Origin: Arenibaculum pallidiluteum
GTDB taxonomy: Bacteria > Pseudomonadota > Alphaproteobacteria > Azospirillales > Azospirillaceae
DNA: 64,000 nucleotides
NCBI RefSeq assembly: GCF_017355985.1
Contig: NZ_JAFIQU010000004.1
Span: forward strand, 248,001-312,000
Direction of reading: 5' to 3'
Each line of letters begins with the position of its first letter. Positions within the stretch are counted from its first letter, which is position 1. The notes below the pieces were generated by a model that did not search any database, was not told the origin of the DNA, and worked only from the letters and a program-made list of their open reading frames with translations. Below are positions 37,836 through 45,929 of this stretch, piece after piece. The position numbers and the translations under genes are program-made.

Positions 37836-37850
37836 TGGCACGCGGATTGC
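37836..37850 (+). promoter_or_regulatory. sigma-54 (-24/-12) promoter of the transporter-cyanase operon
   Basis: TGGCACGCGGATTGC: -24 element TGGCAC and -12 element TTGC with the GG and GC dinucleotides 12 bp apart, matching the consensus TGGCACG-N4-TTGC. Start of transcription is expected near 37861, 44 bp before the ATG of the binding-protein gene. Confidence 0.82.
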
Positions 37851-37904
37851 GAGTAGGGGATCTGTTCGCCCGACCAGTTCCGTCCCCGCGAAAGGAGCCG
37901 CCTT

Positions 37905-39260
37905 ATGTCCACCTTTGACGATCCCTTCGATTCCAAGCGGCAGCTCCAGCGTGGCGGCTGCTCCTGCGGGCACCATGCCTCCGAGGCCGAGCACCGGGCG
38001 GCGCTCGACGGCGATGCGCGCCTGAGCCGCGTCATCGAAAGCGCCATCGTCCGCGCGCTGTTCCCGAACGACGTGACGCGCCGCGACTTCCTCGGCGCGG
38101 TGGGATCCGCGACGGCCGCGGCCGCCATCGCCTCGATCCTGCCGGTCGGCTTCGCCAGCGAAGCGCTGGCCCAGGCCGGGCCGCTAGAGAAGACCGACCT
38201 GAAGGTCGGGTTCATTCCGATCACCTGCGCCACGCCCATCATCATGGCGCATCCCATGGGCTTCTACGCCAAGCAGAAGCTGAACGTGGAGGTCGTGAAG
38301 ACCGCCGGCTGGGCGGTGATCCGCGACAAGACCCTGAACAAGGAATACGACGCCGCGCACATGCTCTCGCCCATGCCGCTGGCGATCACCGTGGGCGCGG
38401 GGTCGAACCCGATCCCCTACACCATGCCGGCCGTCGAGAACGTGAACGGGCAGGCCATCACGCTGGCCATGAAGCACAAGGACAAGCGCGATCCCAAGCA
38501 GTGGAAGGGCTTCCGCCTGGCCGTCCCCTTCGACTACTCCATGCACAACTACCTGCTGCGCTACTACCTGGCTGAGGCCGGGCTGGACCCCGATGCCGAC
38601 GTGCAGATCCGCGCGGTGCCGCCGCCCGAGATGGTCGCCAACCTGCGCGCGGACAACATCGACGGCTTCCTCGCCCCGGACCCTGTGAACCAGCGCGCGG
38701 TCTTCGACGGCGTCGGCTTCATCCACATGCTCTCCAAGGAGATCTGGGACCGGCATCCCTGCTGCGCCTTCGCGGCCTCGAAGGCCTTCGTCACGGAGAT
38801 GCCGAACACCTATGCGGCGCTGCTCCGCGCGATCATCGAGTCCACGGCCTATGCCTCAAGGCCCGAGAACCGGAAGGAGATCGCCGAAGCCATCGCCCCG
38901 GCCAACTACCTGAACCAGCCGGTCACCGTGGTGGAGCAGGTCCTGACCGGCACCTTCGCCGACGGGCTCGGCCAGGTCCGCAGGGTGCCGGACCGCATCG
39001 ATTTCGACCCCTTCCCCTGGGAGTCCTTCGCGATCTGGATCCTGACGCAGATGAAGCGCTGGGGCCAGGTGAAGGGCGACGTCGACTACGCCGCCGTGGC
39101 CAGGCAGGTCTTCCTCGCCACCGACGCCGCGAAGCTGATGAAGGAGGCCGGCATGACGCCGCCCGCGGCGACCAGCAAGACCTTCGCGATAATGGGCAAG
39201 ACCTTCGATCCCGCGGACCCCGAAGGCTATCTCGCCTCCTTCAAGATCCGGCGCGCCTGA
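37905..39260 (+). CDS. Tat-exported nitrate/cyanate-type ABC substrate-binding protein
   Basis: 451 residues of the CmpA/NrtA/CynA-like family. An unusual ~55-residue cytoplasmic leader with CSCGHH at 19-24 precedes the twin-arginine motif TRRDFLGA (Arg59-Arg60) and hydrophobic core; cleavage is likely after ALA or AQA near residue 90. The mature part has VGFIPITCATPIIMAHPMGFYAKQ, typical of the family. With a cyanase at the end of the operon, cyanate is the most likely ligand. AAAGGAG precedes the ATG. First gene of a four-gene operon. Confidence 0.9.
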   Translation: MSTFDDPFDSKRQLQRGGCSCGHHASEAEHRAALDGDARLSRVIESAIVRALFPNDVTRRDFLGAVGSATAAAAIASILPVGFASEALAQAGPLEKTDLKVGFIPITCATPIIMAHPMGFYAKQKLNVEVVKTAGWAVIRDKTLNKEYDAAHMLSPMPLAITVGAGSNPIPYTMPAVENVNGQAITLAMKHKDKRDPKQWKGFRLAVPFDYSMHNYLLRYYLAEAGLDPDADVQIRAVPPPEMVANLRADNIDGFLAPDPVNQRAVFDGVGFIHMLSKEIWDRHPCCAFAASKAFVTEMPNTYAALLRAIIESTAYASRPENRKEIAEAIAPANYLNQPVTVVEQVLTGTFADGLGQVRRVPDRIDFDPFPWESFAIWILTQMKRWGQVKGDVDYAAVARQVFLATDAAKLMKEAGMTPPAATSKTFAIMGKTFDPADPEGYLASFKIRRA

Positions 39261-39270
39261 GGCGCGGGCC

Positions 39271-40110
39271 ATGGCGCGCTCCCTCACCCTACGGGCGTCG
39301 GTGCTCTCGGCGGCGATCCTCGCCACCCTGCTCGCCGCCTGGCACCTCGCAACCGGCGGCAGCGGCCCGGTCGCCGACATGGATCCCGAATACGCCAAGC
39401 TGATGGGCCAGACCGCGGTCCAGGGCACCTCGGCCATGCCGGGTCCGCTGGAGGTCGGCGCCACCCTGTGGCGCCACCTGTCGGACCCCTTCTACATCCG
39501 CGGCACCAACGACATGGGCATCGGCATCCAGCTCGCCCATTCCGTGGCGCGGGTCGCCGCCGGCTACCTGCTGGCGGTGCTGGTGGCGATCCCCGCCGGC
39601 TTCCTGATCGGCATGTCGCCGCTGATGTCCCGCGCGCTCGATCCCTTCATCCAGGTCATGAAGCCGATCTCACCGCTCGCCTGGATGCCGCTCGCCCTCT
39701 ACACGATCAAGGACAGCGGGCTGTCGGCGATCTTCGTGATCTTCATCTGCTCGCTCTGGCCGATGCTGATCAACACGGCCTTCGGCGTCGCCAGCGTGCG
39801 GCGGGAATGGCTGAACGTCGCCCGCACGCTGGAGGTCGGGCCGTTGCGCCGGGCCTTCGCGGTGATCCTGCCCGCGGCCGCGCCCACGATCCTGACCGGC
39901 ATGCGCATCTCGATCGGGATCGCCTGGCTGGTGATCGTCGCGGCCGAGATGCTCGTAGGCGGCACGGGCATCGGCTACTTCGTCTGGAACGAGTGGAACA
40001 ACCTGTCCATCACCAACGTGATCATCGCCATCCTGGTGATCGGCGTCGTGGGCATGGTGCTCGACCAGATCCTGGCGCGCGTCGCGCGCCTCGTCACCTT
40101 CCCGGAGTGA
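39271..40110 (+). CDS. nitrate/cyanate-type ABC transporter permease
   Basis: 279-residue inner-membrane permease of the NrtB/CynB-like family. An N-terminal helix (residues ~9-28), a periplasmic stretch, and five or more helices with the EAA-like segment NVARTLEVGPLRRAFAVILP followed by AAPTILTGMRISIGIAWLVI. It is 10 bp after the binding-protein gene. A homodimer would form the channel. Confidence 0.92.
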   Translation: MARSLTLRASVLSAAILATLLAAWHLATGGSGPVADMDPEYAKLMGQTAVQGTSAMPGPLEVGATLWRHLSDPFYIRGTNDMGIGIQLAHSVARVAAGYLLAVLVAIPAGFLIGMSPLMSRALDPFIQVMKPISPLAWMPLALYTIKDSGLSAIFVIFICSLWPMLINTAFGVASVRREWLNVARTLEVGPLRRAFAVILPAAAPTILTGMRISIGIAWLVIVAAEMLVGGTGIGYFVWNEWNNLSITNVIIAILVIGVVGMVLDQILARVARLVTFPE

Positions 40111-40115
40111 CGGAC

Positions 40116-41036
40116 GTGACCGAGAAGAGCTTCATCTCCATCGAGGCCATTGCCCGGCGCTACCCCGCCGCCGGCGGTGGCCGCACCACCATCTTCGAGG
40201 ACCTCTGGCTGCCGATCCGGCGCGGCGAGTTCGTCTGCATGATCGGCCATTCCGGCTGCGGCAAGACGACCGTGCTGAACATCCTGGCGGGGCTGGAGGC
40301 GCCCAGCGAGGGCGTGGTGATCGTGGATGGCACCGCCATCGAGGGGCCGAGCCTGGATCGCGCCGTGATCTTCCAGAGCCACGCCCTGCTGCCCTGGCGC
40401 AGCGTGCTCGGCAACGTCGCCTTCGCGGTCAAGTCCCGCTGGCCCGAAAAGGACCGCGCCTGGATCGAGGCCCAAGCCCGGCGATTCATCGAGCTGGTCG
40501 GGCTCGCGGGCTCCGAATGCAAGCGTCCGGCAGAGCTTTCGGGCGGCATGAAGCAGCGCGTCGGCATCGCCCGGGCGCTGTCCATCGAGCCCAAGATCCT
40601 GCTCATGGACGAGCCCTTCTCGGCGCTCGACGCGCTGACGCGCGGTACGCTGCAGGACGAGGCGCGCCGCATCTGCCAGGAGGCCGGCCAGACCACCTTC
40701 ATGATCACCCACGACGTGGACGAGGCCATGTACCTGGCCGACCGCATCGTGCTGATGACCAATGGCCCGGGCGCGCGAGTGGCCGAGATCGTCGAGAACC
40801 CGCTCCCGCGCGAGCGCAGCCGGACCGACCTGCACCGCCATCCCAGCTACTATCCCCTGCGCAACCACCTGATCGATTTCCTGGTGACGCGCAGCCGTAC
40901 CTTCCGCGACGCGCCGCCGGCGGGTTACGACCCGCGCCACCCGCCGCTCGTGCGTCCCGGAGCAACGCCCGGGCTGGTTGCGGGCGCGCAGCCCGCACCG
41001 GCCCCCGCGGGCCTCGCCCGCGCCCAGGGCGCCTGA
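40116..41036 (+). CDS. nitrate/cyanate-type ABC transporter ATP-binding protein
   Basis: 306 residues. Walker A is GHSGCGKTT, signature LSGGMKQR, Walker B ILLMDEPFSALDA, H-loop MITHDVDEAM; NrtD/CynD-like. GTG 40116 is chosen because GGAG lies 8 bp upstream; an alternative GTG at 40107 overlaps the permease stop. The C-terminal 40 residues are a Pro/Ala/Gly-rich tail not needed for the fold. Energises the transporter of the same operon. Confidence 0.93.
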   Translation: MTEKSFISIEAIARRYPAAGGGRTTIFEDLWLPIRRGEFVCMIGHSGCGKTTVLNILAGLEAPSEGVVIVDGTAIEGPSLDRAVIFQSHALLPWRSVLGNVAFAVKSRWPEKDRAWIEAQARRFIELVGLAGSECKRPAELSGGMKQRVGIARALSIEPKILLMDEPFSALDALTRGTLQDEARRICQEAGQTTFMITHDVDEAMYLADRIVLMTNGPGARVAEIVENPLPRERSRTDLHRHPSYYPLRNHLIDFLVTRSRTFRDAPPAGYDPRHPPLVRPGATPGLVAGAQPAPAPAGLARAQGA

Positions 41037-41084
41037 GCCCTCCGAAACACGCGTACCCGAAGACAGCCTCAGAAGGAGCCTCCC

Positions 41085-41573
41085 ATGAAGCGCGAAGACC
41101 TGACCGAGAAGATCCTGGACATCAAGCGCGAGAAGGGCTGGAGCTGGGCGCAGATCGCGGCCGAGATCGGCGGCTACTCGCCGATCCTGATCACCGCTGC
41201 CCTGCTGGGCCAGATGCGCCTGACCAAGCCCCAGGCCGAGAAGGCCGCCGCCCTGTTCGGCCTGACGACGGCCGAGGCGCGCCTGCTGAACGAGGTCCCC
41301 TACCGCGGTTCGATCCCGTCCATGCCGCCGACGGACCCTTTGATCTACCGCTTCTACGAGCTCGTGATGGTCTACGGGACCACCTTTAAGGAGCTGATTC
41401 AGGAGGAGTTCGGCGACGGTATCATGTCCGCGATCGACTTCGACATGCAGATGGAGCGCCTGCCGAATCCGAAGGGGGATCGGGTCAAGATCACGATGTC
41501 CGGCAAGTTCCTGCCCTACAAGTACTACGGGAACGAGGACGGCGTGCCGGATTACGGCTTCGGCAATCCCTGA
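41085..41573 (+). CDS. cynS: cyanate hydratase (cyanase)
   Basis: 162 residues. Catalyses bicarbonate-dependent breakdown of cyanate to ammonia and CO2. The N-terminal helical domain is DNA-binding-like; the catalytic part has Arg89 and Glu92 in IYRFYELVMVYGTT and Ser115 in GDGIMSAIDF, matching Arg96, Glu99 and Ser122 of the E. coli enzyme. AAGGAG precedes the ATG. Fourth gene of the sigma-54-controlled operon, 48 bp after the ATPase gene. It links the operon to nitrogen supply and cyanate detoxification. Confidence 0.97.
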   Translation: MKREDLTEKILDIKREKGWSWAQIAAEIGGYSPILITAALLGQMRLTKPQAEKAAALFGLTTAEARLLNEVPYRGSIPSMPPTDPLIYRFYELVMVYGTTFKELIQEEFGDGIMSAIDFDMQMERLPNPKGDRVKITMSGKFLPYKYYGNEDGVPDYGFGNP

Positions 41574-41587
41574 CCGCGGCGGCACGC

Positions 41588-41609
41588 CGCGGCCGCCGGC
41601 GGCCGCGGC
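41588..41609. terminator. perfect 22-bp GC palindrome after cynS
   Basis: CCGCGGCCGCC-GGCGGCCGCGG is perfectly self-complementary and lies 15 bp after the cynS stop; the preceding CCGCGG at 41575 offers an alternative pairing. All-GC with no T run, so a terminator role is only likely. Confidence 0.5.
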
Positions 41610-41692
41610 GGTGGAGGGGCCGGGTGCGCGATCATTCGCGCCGGCGCCCGTTGGACTGGGGCCCTGCCCCGCCACCGACGAGCGCCGATGAC

Positions 41693-42601
41693 ATGCCCGG
41701 CCCTACCCGTACCGCCCGCGCCGCGATCGCGTCCGCCCTGCGAGCCCTTCTCCTCGCGTCAATCGCGCTGCTGCCTGCCGCAGGACCGGCCATGAGCGCC
41801 ACGGGGTCCGCCGGACCGCCCTTCGACCGGCTCGTGGTGATCGGCGACAGCCTGTCGGATTCCGGAAATGCCGGACGGTTCTCGGACGGCGCCGTATGGG
41901 TCGAGCAGCTTGCCGGACGCCTGTCCCTGCGCCTCGCCCCGGCGAGCAAGGGAGGCCAGAACTTCGCGGTCGGGGGCGCGCGGCTCGACCCGCGCTCCGG
42001 GCCGACGAGCCTGCGCGCCCAGGCTGACATGGCACTGCGCCTGCCTGCCAACCGGGGACGGACGCTGCACGTGGTCTGGGGCGGCGGGAACGATCTGCTG
42101 GCGGCAGCGACCTCGCCGGACGCACTCCGGATCGTCGACGAGGCCGTGGCGTCCCTGGCCGGCATCCTCCGGGACCTCACGGAGCACGGCGCCACCGACA
42201 TCCTGGTGCCGAACCTGCCCGACATCGGCATGACGCCAGCGGTGCGTGCCTACGGCCCCGGCGCGGCGGCGCTGGCCCGCCAACTCACCGACAGATTCAA
42301 TGCGGGCCTGGAGCATTCGCTGCGGGCCCTTCCACCCAGGGGACAAGAGCGCAGGCCGCAGATCCACCGCATGGACGTGCAGGCCATGGCGATGCGCGTC
42401 GCAGGCGACCCGGCGTCCTTCGGGTTCCGGGATGTCACGACCCCTTGCATTGGCCTGCCGAGTTGCACCGGCCATCTGTTTTGGGATCACGTCCATCCGA
42501 CCAGCTACGCCCATGGCCGGCTTGCCGAGGGGGCCCTGCGCGTTCTCGGCGGCGGGTCCGCCACCGGGGACGGCAGCGATGCGGCATCGGCCCTGCCCTG
42601 A
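41693..42601 (+). CDS. secreted SGNH/GDSL-family esterase
   Basis: 302 residues. Signal peptide ALRALLLASIALLPAAGPA near residues 15-35. SGNH blocks: nucleophile Ser in VIGDSLSDSGN, Gly region near KGGQNFAVGGARL, Asn in VVWGGGNDLL, and the Asp-x-x-His pair in FWDHVHPTSYAH. Expected to hydrolyse ester bonds of lipids or acylated glycans in the periplasm or outside. ATG 41693 lacks a strong ribosome site, and 41624 is another in-frame start; the signal peptide favours 41693. No autotransporter barrel is attached. Confidence 0.88.
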   Translation: MPGPTRTARAAIASALRALLLASIALLPAAGPAMSATGSAGPPFDRLVVIGDSLSDSGNAGRFSDGAVWVEQLAGRLSLRLAPASKGGQNFAVGGARLDPRSGPTSLRAQADMALRLPANRGRTLHVVWGGGNDLLAAATSPDALRIVDEAVASLAGILRDLTEHGATDILVPNLPDIGMTPAVRAYGPGAAALARQLTDRFNAGLEHSLRALPPRGQERRPQIHRMDVQAMAMRVAGDPASFGFRDVTTPCIGLPSCTGHLFWDHVHPTSYAHGRLAEGALRVLGGGSATGDGSDAASALP

Positions 42602-42615
42602 GCGCGGCCCGCGCG

Positions 42616-43395
42616 TCACGCCCCTTCGGTGTCGATGTGGACGATGCTGCCACAGTGCTTGCAATGCACGGCATCGGGATCGTGGCGCGACAGGCCGCAG
42701 GCCTGGCATTCCACATGGACCTTGCTGGGCCGCACGATGGACTGGGCGAGCTTCACGAAGAGCGATATGCCCACGATCATGATCACGACCGAAAGCAGGC
42801 GCCCGGTCTGCCCGACCAGCGTGATGTCGCCGAAGCCGGTCGTGGTCAGGGTCGTGACGGTGAAGTAGAGCGCGTCGCTGAAATGCCGGATCTCCGGGTT
42901 CCGGCCGACCTGCATCTCGTAGACGACGGCGCTGGTGATGAAGACGAAGACCACGACGTTGACGGCGCTGGAGATCAGCTCGCCCCGCTCCGCGATCCAG
43001 CGGTGCCGGCGGCGCAGGTCGCGCACCACGCGCAGCACCCGGAAGAGGCGGATCGCGCGTAGGACTCGCAGGAACGCGAAGCTGCCGGTCAGCGGCGGGA
43101 TCAACAGCGTCGCGATCACCACCATGTCGAGGATCGAGCTCCAGCGCAGGAAGAACGCGGCCCGGCGAGGCGCGATGAAGGCGCGCCCCGCGAACTCGAC
43201 TAGGATCAGCGTTCCGAGCACCGCGTCGGCGGCGACGAGCCATGGCGACTGCGGCAGGAAAGTCAGCACGAGGAACGCGGCCACCGTCACCGCGTCGAAG
43301 GCGAGCAGCACCATGCGGAAGCGCTCGCTTTCATAGAGGTCCTCGACCGTGGCCCTAAGGCCGGCGGGGGACGAATCCGACATCTGCTGCAGCAT
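42616..43395 (-). CDS. voltage-gated-type cation (probable K+) channel with C-terminal zinc ribbon
   Basis: 259 residues. Six helices: S1-S3 (about 27-100), an Arg-rich S4 (LRVLRAIRLFRVLRVVRDLR, 109-128), and the S5-pore-S6 unit with the selectivity filter TTTGFGD (184-190). After S6 the tail has four cysteines, C230-x2-C233 and C245-x2-C248, a zinc-ribbon pattern. The filter is TGFGD, as in potassium-type pores. The cytoplasmic ribbon is unusual for small bacterial channels and might regulate assembly or gating. GGGA precedes ATG 43395. Confidence 0.9.
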   Translation of the reverse strand: MLQQMSDSSPAGLRATVEDLYESERFRMVLLAFDAVTVAAFLVLTFLPQSPWLVAADAVLGTLILVEFAGRAFIAPRRAAFFLRWSSILDMVVIATLLIPPLTGSFAFLRVLRAIRLFRVLRVVRDLRRRHRWIAERGELISSAVNVVVFVFITSAVVYEMQVGRNPEIRHFSDALYFTVTTLTTTGFGDITLVGQTGRLLSVVIMIVGISLFVKLAQSIVRPSKVHVECQACGLSRHDPDAVHCKHCGSIVHIDTEGA

Positions 43396-43498
43396 GGTCC
43401 CGGCACCCGCGGTCCGCGCACGAGAATGCGCCAGAACGAACCTAGACCAACATGCCGGCGCAGTCGATGACGCGCGCTGCGGCGGGACGGCGGACGCG

Positions 43499-44416
43499 TC
43501 AGTCCCGGCTGGCCAGCCCTGCGCCGGCGCTACGCCGGCGCAGCACGCCAGTGCCAAGGGCAATCGCGACGAGGACACAGGCAAGGCCCAGCCCATGGGC
43601 AGGCGTCAGCCGCTCGCCCAGGACGAGCACGGCGGCAGCCACGCCGGCGACTGGGATCAGCCCTGTGTAGAGGCCGGCGCGGCTTGCGGGCACCTGGGCG
43701 ATTCCGCGCATCCAGAGAAGCACCGCGATCAGCCCGCTCCCGATGCCCGACCCGGCGAACAGCGCCCATATCTCGACGGGCACCGCCGCGGGATCGAAGC
43801 CGCGGGCCGTGGCCGCGGCGGCCGGCGCGATCATGGCCGCGGCCAGCGTGTTCGACAGGAAGGTCAGGGCAAGCGGCCGCATCCGCCCGCCGAGGCGCCG
43901 CGCGAAGACGCCGTATAGCGCTTCGGACAGGACGGCCCCGCAGACCAGCAGGGTCCCGGCCAGGGACTCGGCGGCACCATCGGCACCGCCCTCGCCGGCC
44001 TGCAGGTTCAGGGCAAGGATGCCCAGCACCGCAAGAGCGATGGCTCCGGCTGTGCCGGCGCCGATGCGCTCGCCCAGCACCAGCGCCGCGCAAAGCGCGG
44101 TCATGGCCGGGATCGTGCTCGTCAGGATGCCAGCGGTGACCGCGCTGGTCGCGCGCAGCCCGAAAAGCAGGAAGACGTTGAACAGCACCATGCCGAACAG
44201 CGACAGCAGCACGATGCTGATCCAGTCGCGGGTCGAGGCCGGCAGCGCCCCGCGGCCCCGGCGCAGGGCGACGGGGGCGAGCAGGAGCGCCACCATCAGG
44301 AAGCGCAGGAAAGCCGCCGCGAGAGGCGGCACATGGGACACCACGAGCTTGGAGGTGGGCACCGAGAGCCCGACCAGGATCATGGAGAGGGCGAGGTTCA
44401 CATGGGCGGATCGCAT
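43499..44416 (-). CDS. EamA/DMT-family transporter
   Basis: 305 residues with about ten membrane helices arranged as two EamA repeats (AFLRFLMVALLLAPVAL in the first; GLYTGLIPVAGVAAAVLVLGERLT in the second). Inner-membrane exporter of small metabolites such as amino acids; the substrate is unknown. It follows the ion channel gene by 103 bp on the same strand reading. Confidence 0.92.
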   Translation of the reverse strand: MRSAHVNLALSMILVGLSVPTSKLVVSHVPPLAAAFLRFLMVALLLAPVALRRGRGALPASTRDWISIVLLSLFGMVLFNVFLLFGLRATSAVTAGILTSTIPAMTALCAALVLGERIGAGTAGAIALAVLGILALNLQAGEGGADGAAESLAGTLLVCGAVLSEALYGVFARRLGGRMRPLALTFLSNTLAAAMIAPAAAATARGFDPAAVPVEIWALFAGSGIGSGLIAVLLWMRGIAQVPASRAGLYTGLIPVAGVAAAVLVLGERLTPAHGLGLACVLVAIALGTGVLRRRSAGAGLASRD

Positions 44417-44598
44417 GCGCCCGAGCCTATCGCGGATCCGCCGCCGGTCGGACAGACGAACGCGTCCGACTTCGCCGACCGCACGTGTCTGGTCTCAGGG
44501 TGGACCAAACCGCCCTTGTGCGGTTGCGGAAAGAATCGGGAACGCTCGGGATGCTGGGCGGTTCCCCTTACATTCCGAATCGGTGCGAGGAACCTTTC

Positions 44599-44805
44599 AT
44601 GGAGCGCGAAGCAATGATCCGCCAGCGCGCGCACTTGCTATGGGAGGCCGAGGGCCGGCCCCAGGGCCGGGATGTCGCGCACTGGCTGCACGCCGAGCGC
44701 GAGCTCTCGGCCGGCGGCCGCCAGCGCCCCGCGCCCGCGATCGTCCAGCGCCGGCCGCGCCATCCCGCGGGGCCACGGCGACACTGGTGCGTCCTGGACC
44801 GCTGA
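44599..44805 (+). CDS. DUF2934-family small protein
   Basis: 68 residues. The segment IRQRAHLLWEAEGRPQGRDV followed by AHWLHAERE is the DUF2934 signature, common in Alphaproteobacteria and of unknown function. A basic Pro/Arg-rich tail follows. GAGGA lies 8 bp before ATG 44599. Converges on the response regulator gene. Confidence 0.82.
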   Translation: MEREAMIRQRAHLLWEAEGRPQGRDVAHWLHAERELSAGGRQRPAPAIVQRRPRHPAGPRRHWCVLDR

Positions 44806-44835
44806 GCGCAGATCGGAACGAAGGCTGGCACGGCC

Positions 44836-45243
44836 TCATCCCGGCCCGAACAGGACGAGATCGCGCGGGATGCTCCGCGGCGTCTCGCCCCGGGCGAGCG
44901 CCACGGCGGCCGCGACGGCCTCGGTCAGCGACTGCCCGGAATAGGGCTTTCCCAGGAAGCCCAGCGCCGGCGCCCCCTGCGTGCGCGCGAGGCCATGGCG
45001 GCTGGTGGCGAGGATCGAGCGCACACCCATGCGCTCCAGCGCATGCACGGCATCGAGGCCGTTCCGCCGCCCGGCGAGGCTGATATCAACCAGCGCCAGG
45101 TCCACTGCCTCCGCCTCCGCCGCAGCAAGCGCGTCGGCGACCCGTACGAAGGGTCCAAGGACGCAATGCCCCGCCTCCTCCAGCGCCATCTTCGCAGCGA
45201 GGCCGATCAGCGCCTCGTCTTCCACAAGCAGGATACGCGCCAT
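44836..45243 (-). CDS. single-domain response regulator
   Basis: 135 residues: one receiver domain with the acidic pair in LLVEDE, phospho-acceptor Asp53 in ALVDISLAG, Thr/Ser at 80-81 (ATSRHG) and Lys99 in FLGKPYS. No output domain, so it probably acts by protein contact or in a phosphorelay. No kinase is adjacent; two hybrid-free histidine kinases lie at 33 and 50 kb. The start at 45243 gives the normal MARILLVEDE beginning with AGGGA upstream. Confidence 0.92.
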   Translation of the reverse strand: MARILLVEDEALIGLAAKMALEEAGHCVLGPFVRVADALAAAEAEAVDLALVDISLAGRRNGLDAVHALERMGVRSILATSRHGLARTQGAPALGFLGKPYSGQSLTEAVAAAVALARGETPRSIPRDLVLFGPG

Positions 45244-45376
45244 TCCCTGACATCCCCTGGTTCCCCCAAGAGGTGACGACAGGCCGGGCGAAGGCACGTT
45301 CCATCGGGAGAGGCGACCTGTCCTTTGGGAATAGCAGCGGCGGAATTCCGAGCCGTGCGCAGGCGCAGGTGCGGCG

Positions 45377-45640
45377 TTAGGAGCCCAGGCGGCCGGCCGG
45401 CATGCGATAGGCTTCCTGCACCTTCCTGCTCGGAACGCAGATGACCTTGACGCGCTCGTCTTCGGAAAGATTGCGGCCCATCTCGGTCTGCGCGAGATAG
45501 GCCGTCCCGAGCTTCAGGCAGGTACTGGGGAGAGCGACCTCCTCGGGGAGACGTAGAACGCCGACTGCGTTCTCGCGGCTGCAGTCGCGCAGCTCTGGCG
45601 TCACCGAAAGCGAGCAGACCAGGATAAGGGCCGTGAGCAT
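45377..45640 (-). CDS. small secreted hypothetical protein
   Basis: 87 residues. Short hydrophobic N-terminus (MLTALILVCSLSVTPELRDC) acting as a signal peptide or lipid-free leader, then a compact mature part with three cysteines, including LPSTCLKLGTAYLA and VKVICVPSRK. Similar small proteins occur in rhizobia and relatives, to my recollection, with no known function. GGAGAAG lies 7 bp before ATG 45640. Confidence 0.72.
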   Translation of the reverse strand: MLTALILVCSLSVTPELRDCSRENAVGVLRLPEEVALPSTCLKLGTAYLAQTEMGRNLSEDERVKVICVPSRKVQEAYRMPAGRLGS

Positions 45641-45769
45641 CCAAGCTTCTCCATGAAGGTGGTGCCCTTGGCGCGTCGTCTCCCTTGCCTGCCACTTGCC
45701 GGGCGAATTGCATAAGAGAGTACATTGCTGCGGCGCAGCATTCCACTGCTTCCCACCCCAGGGGTCGAT

Positions 45770-45791
45770 AACCTATCCTTTCGTATAGGTT
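45770..45791. promoter_or_regulatory. inverted repeat upstream of the FkbM methyltransferase gene
   Basis: AACCTAT-N8-ATAGGTT, a perfect 7-bp dyad in an AT-rich stretch about 140-160 bp before the methyltransferase start. It may be an operator for that gene; no regulator is assigned. Confidence 0.4.
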
Positions 45792-45929
45792 GCGATATCA
45801 CATCGATCAGAGTGGGACCGTAGGTTTGCTACCCCCGCGACGGGCTCGATACGGCGCATTGGTGTGAGGAGCTGTGTGTCGCGCCAATCTACGGCCGTCA
45901 TGCCGGATAAGGAGAGGAGACGTAGCGGA

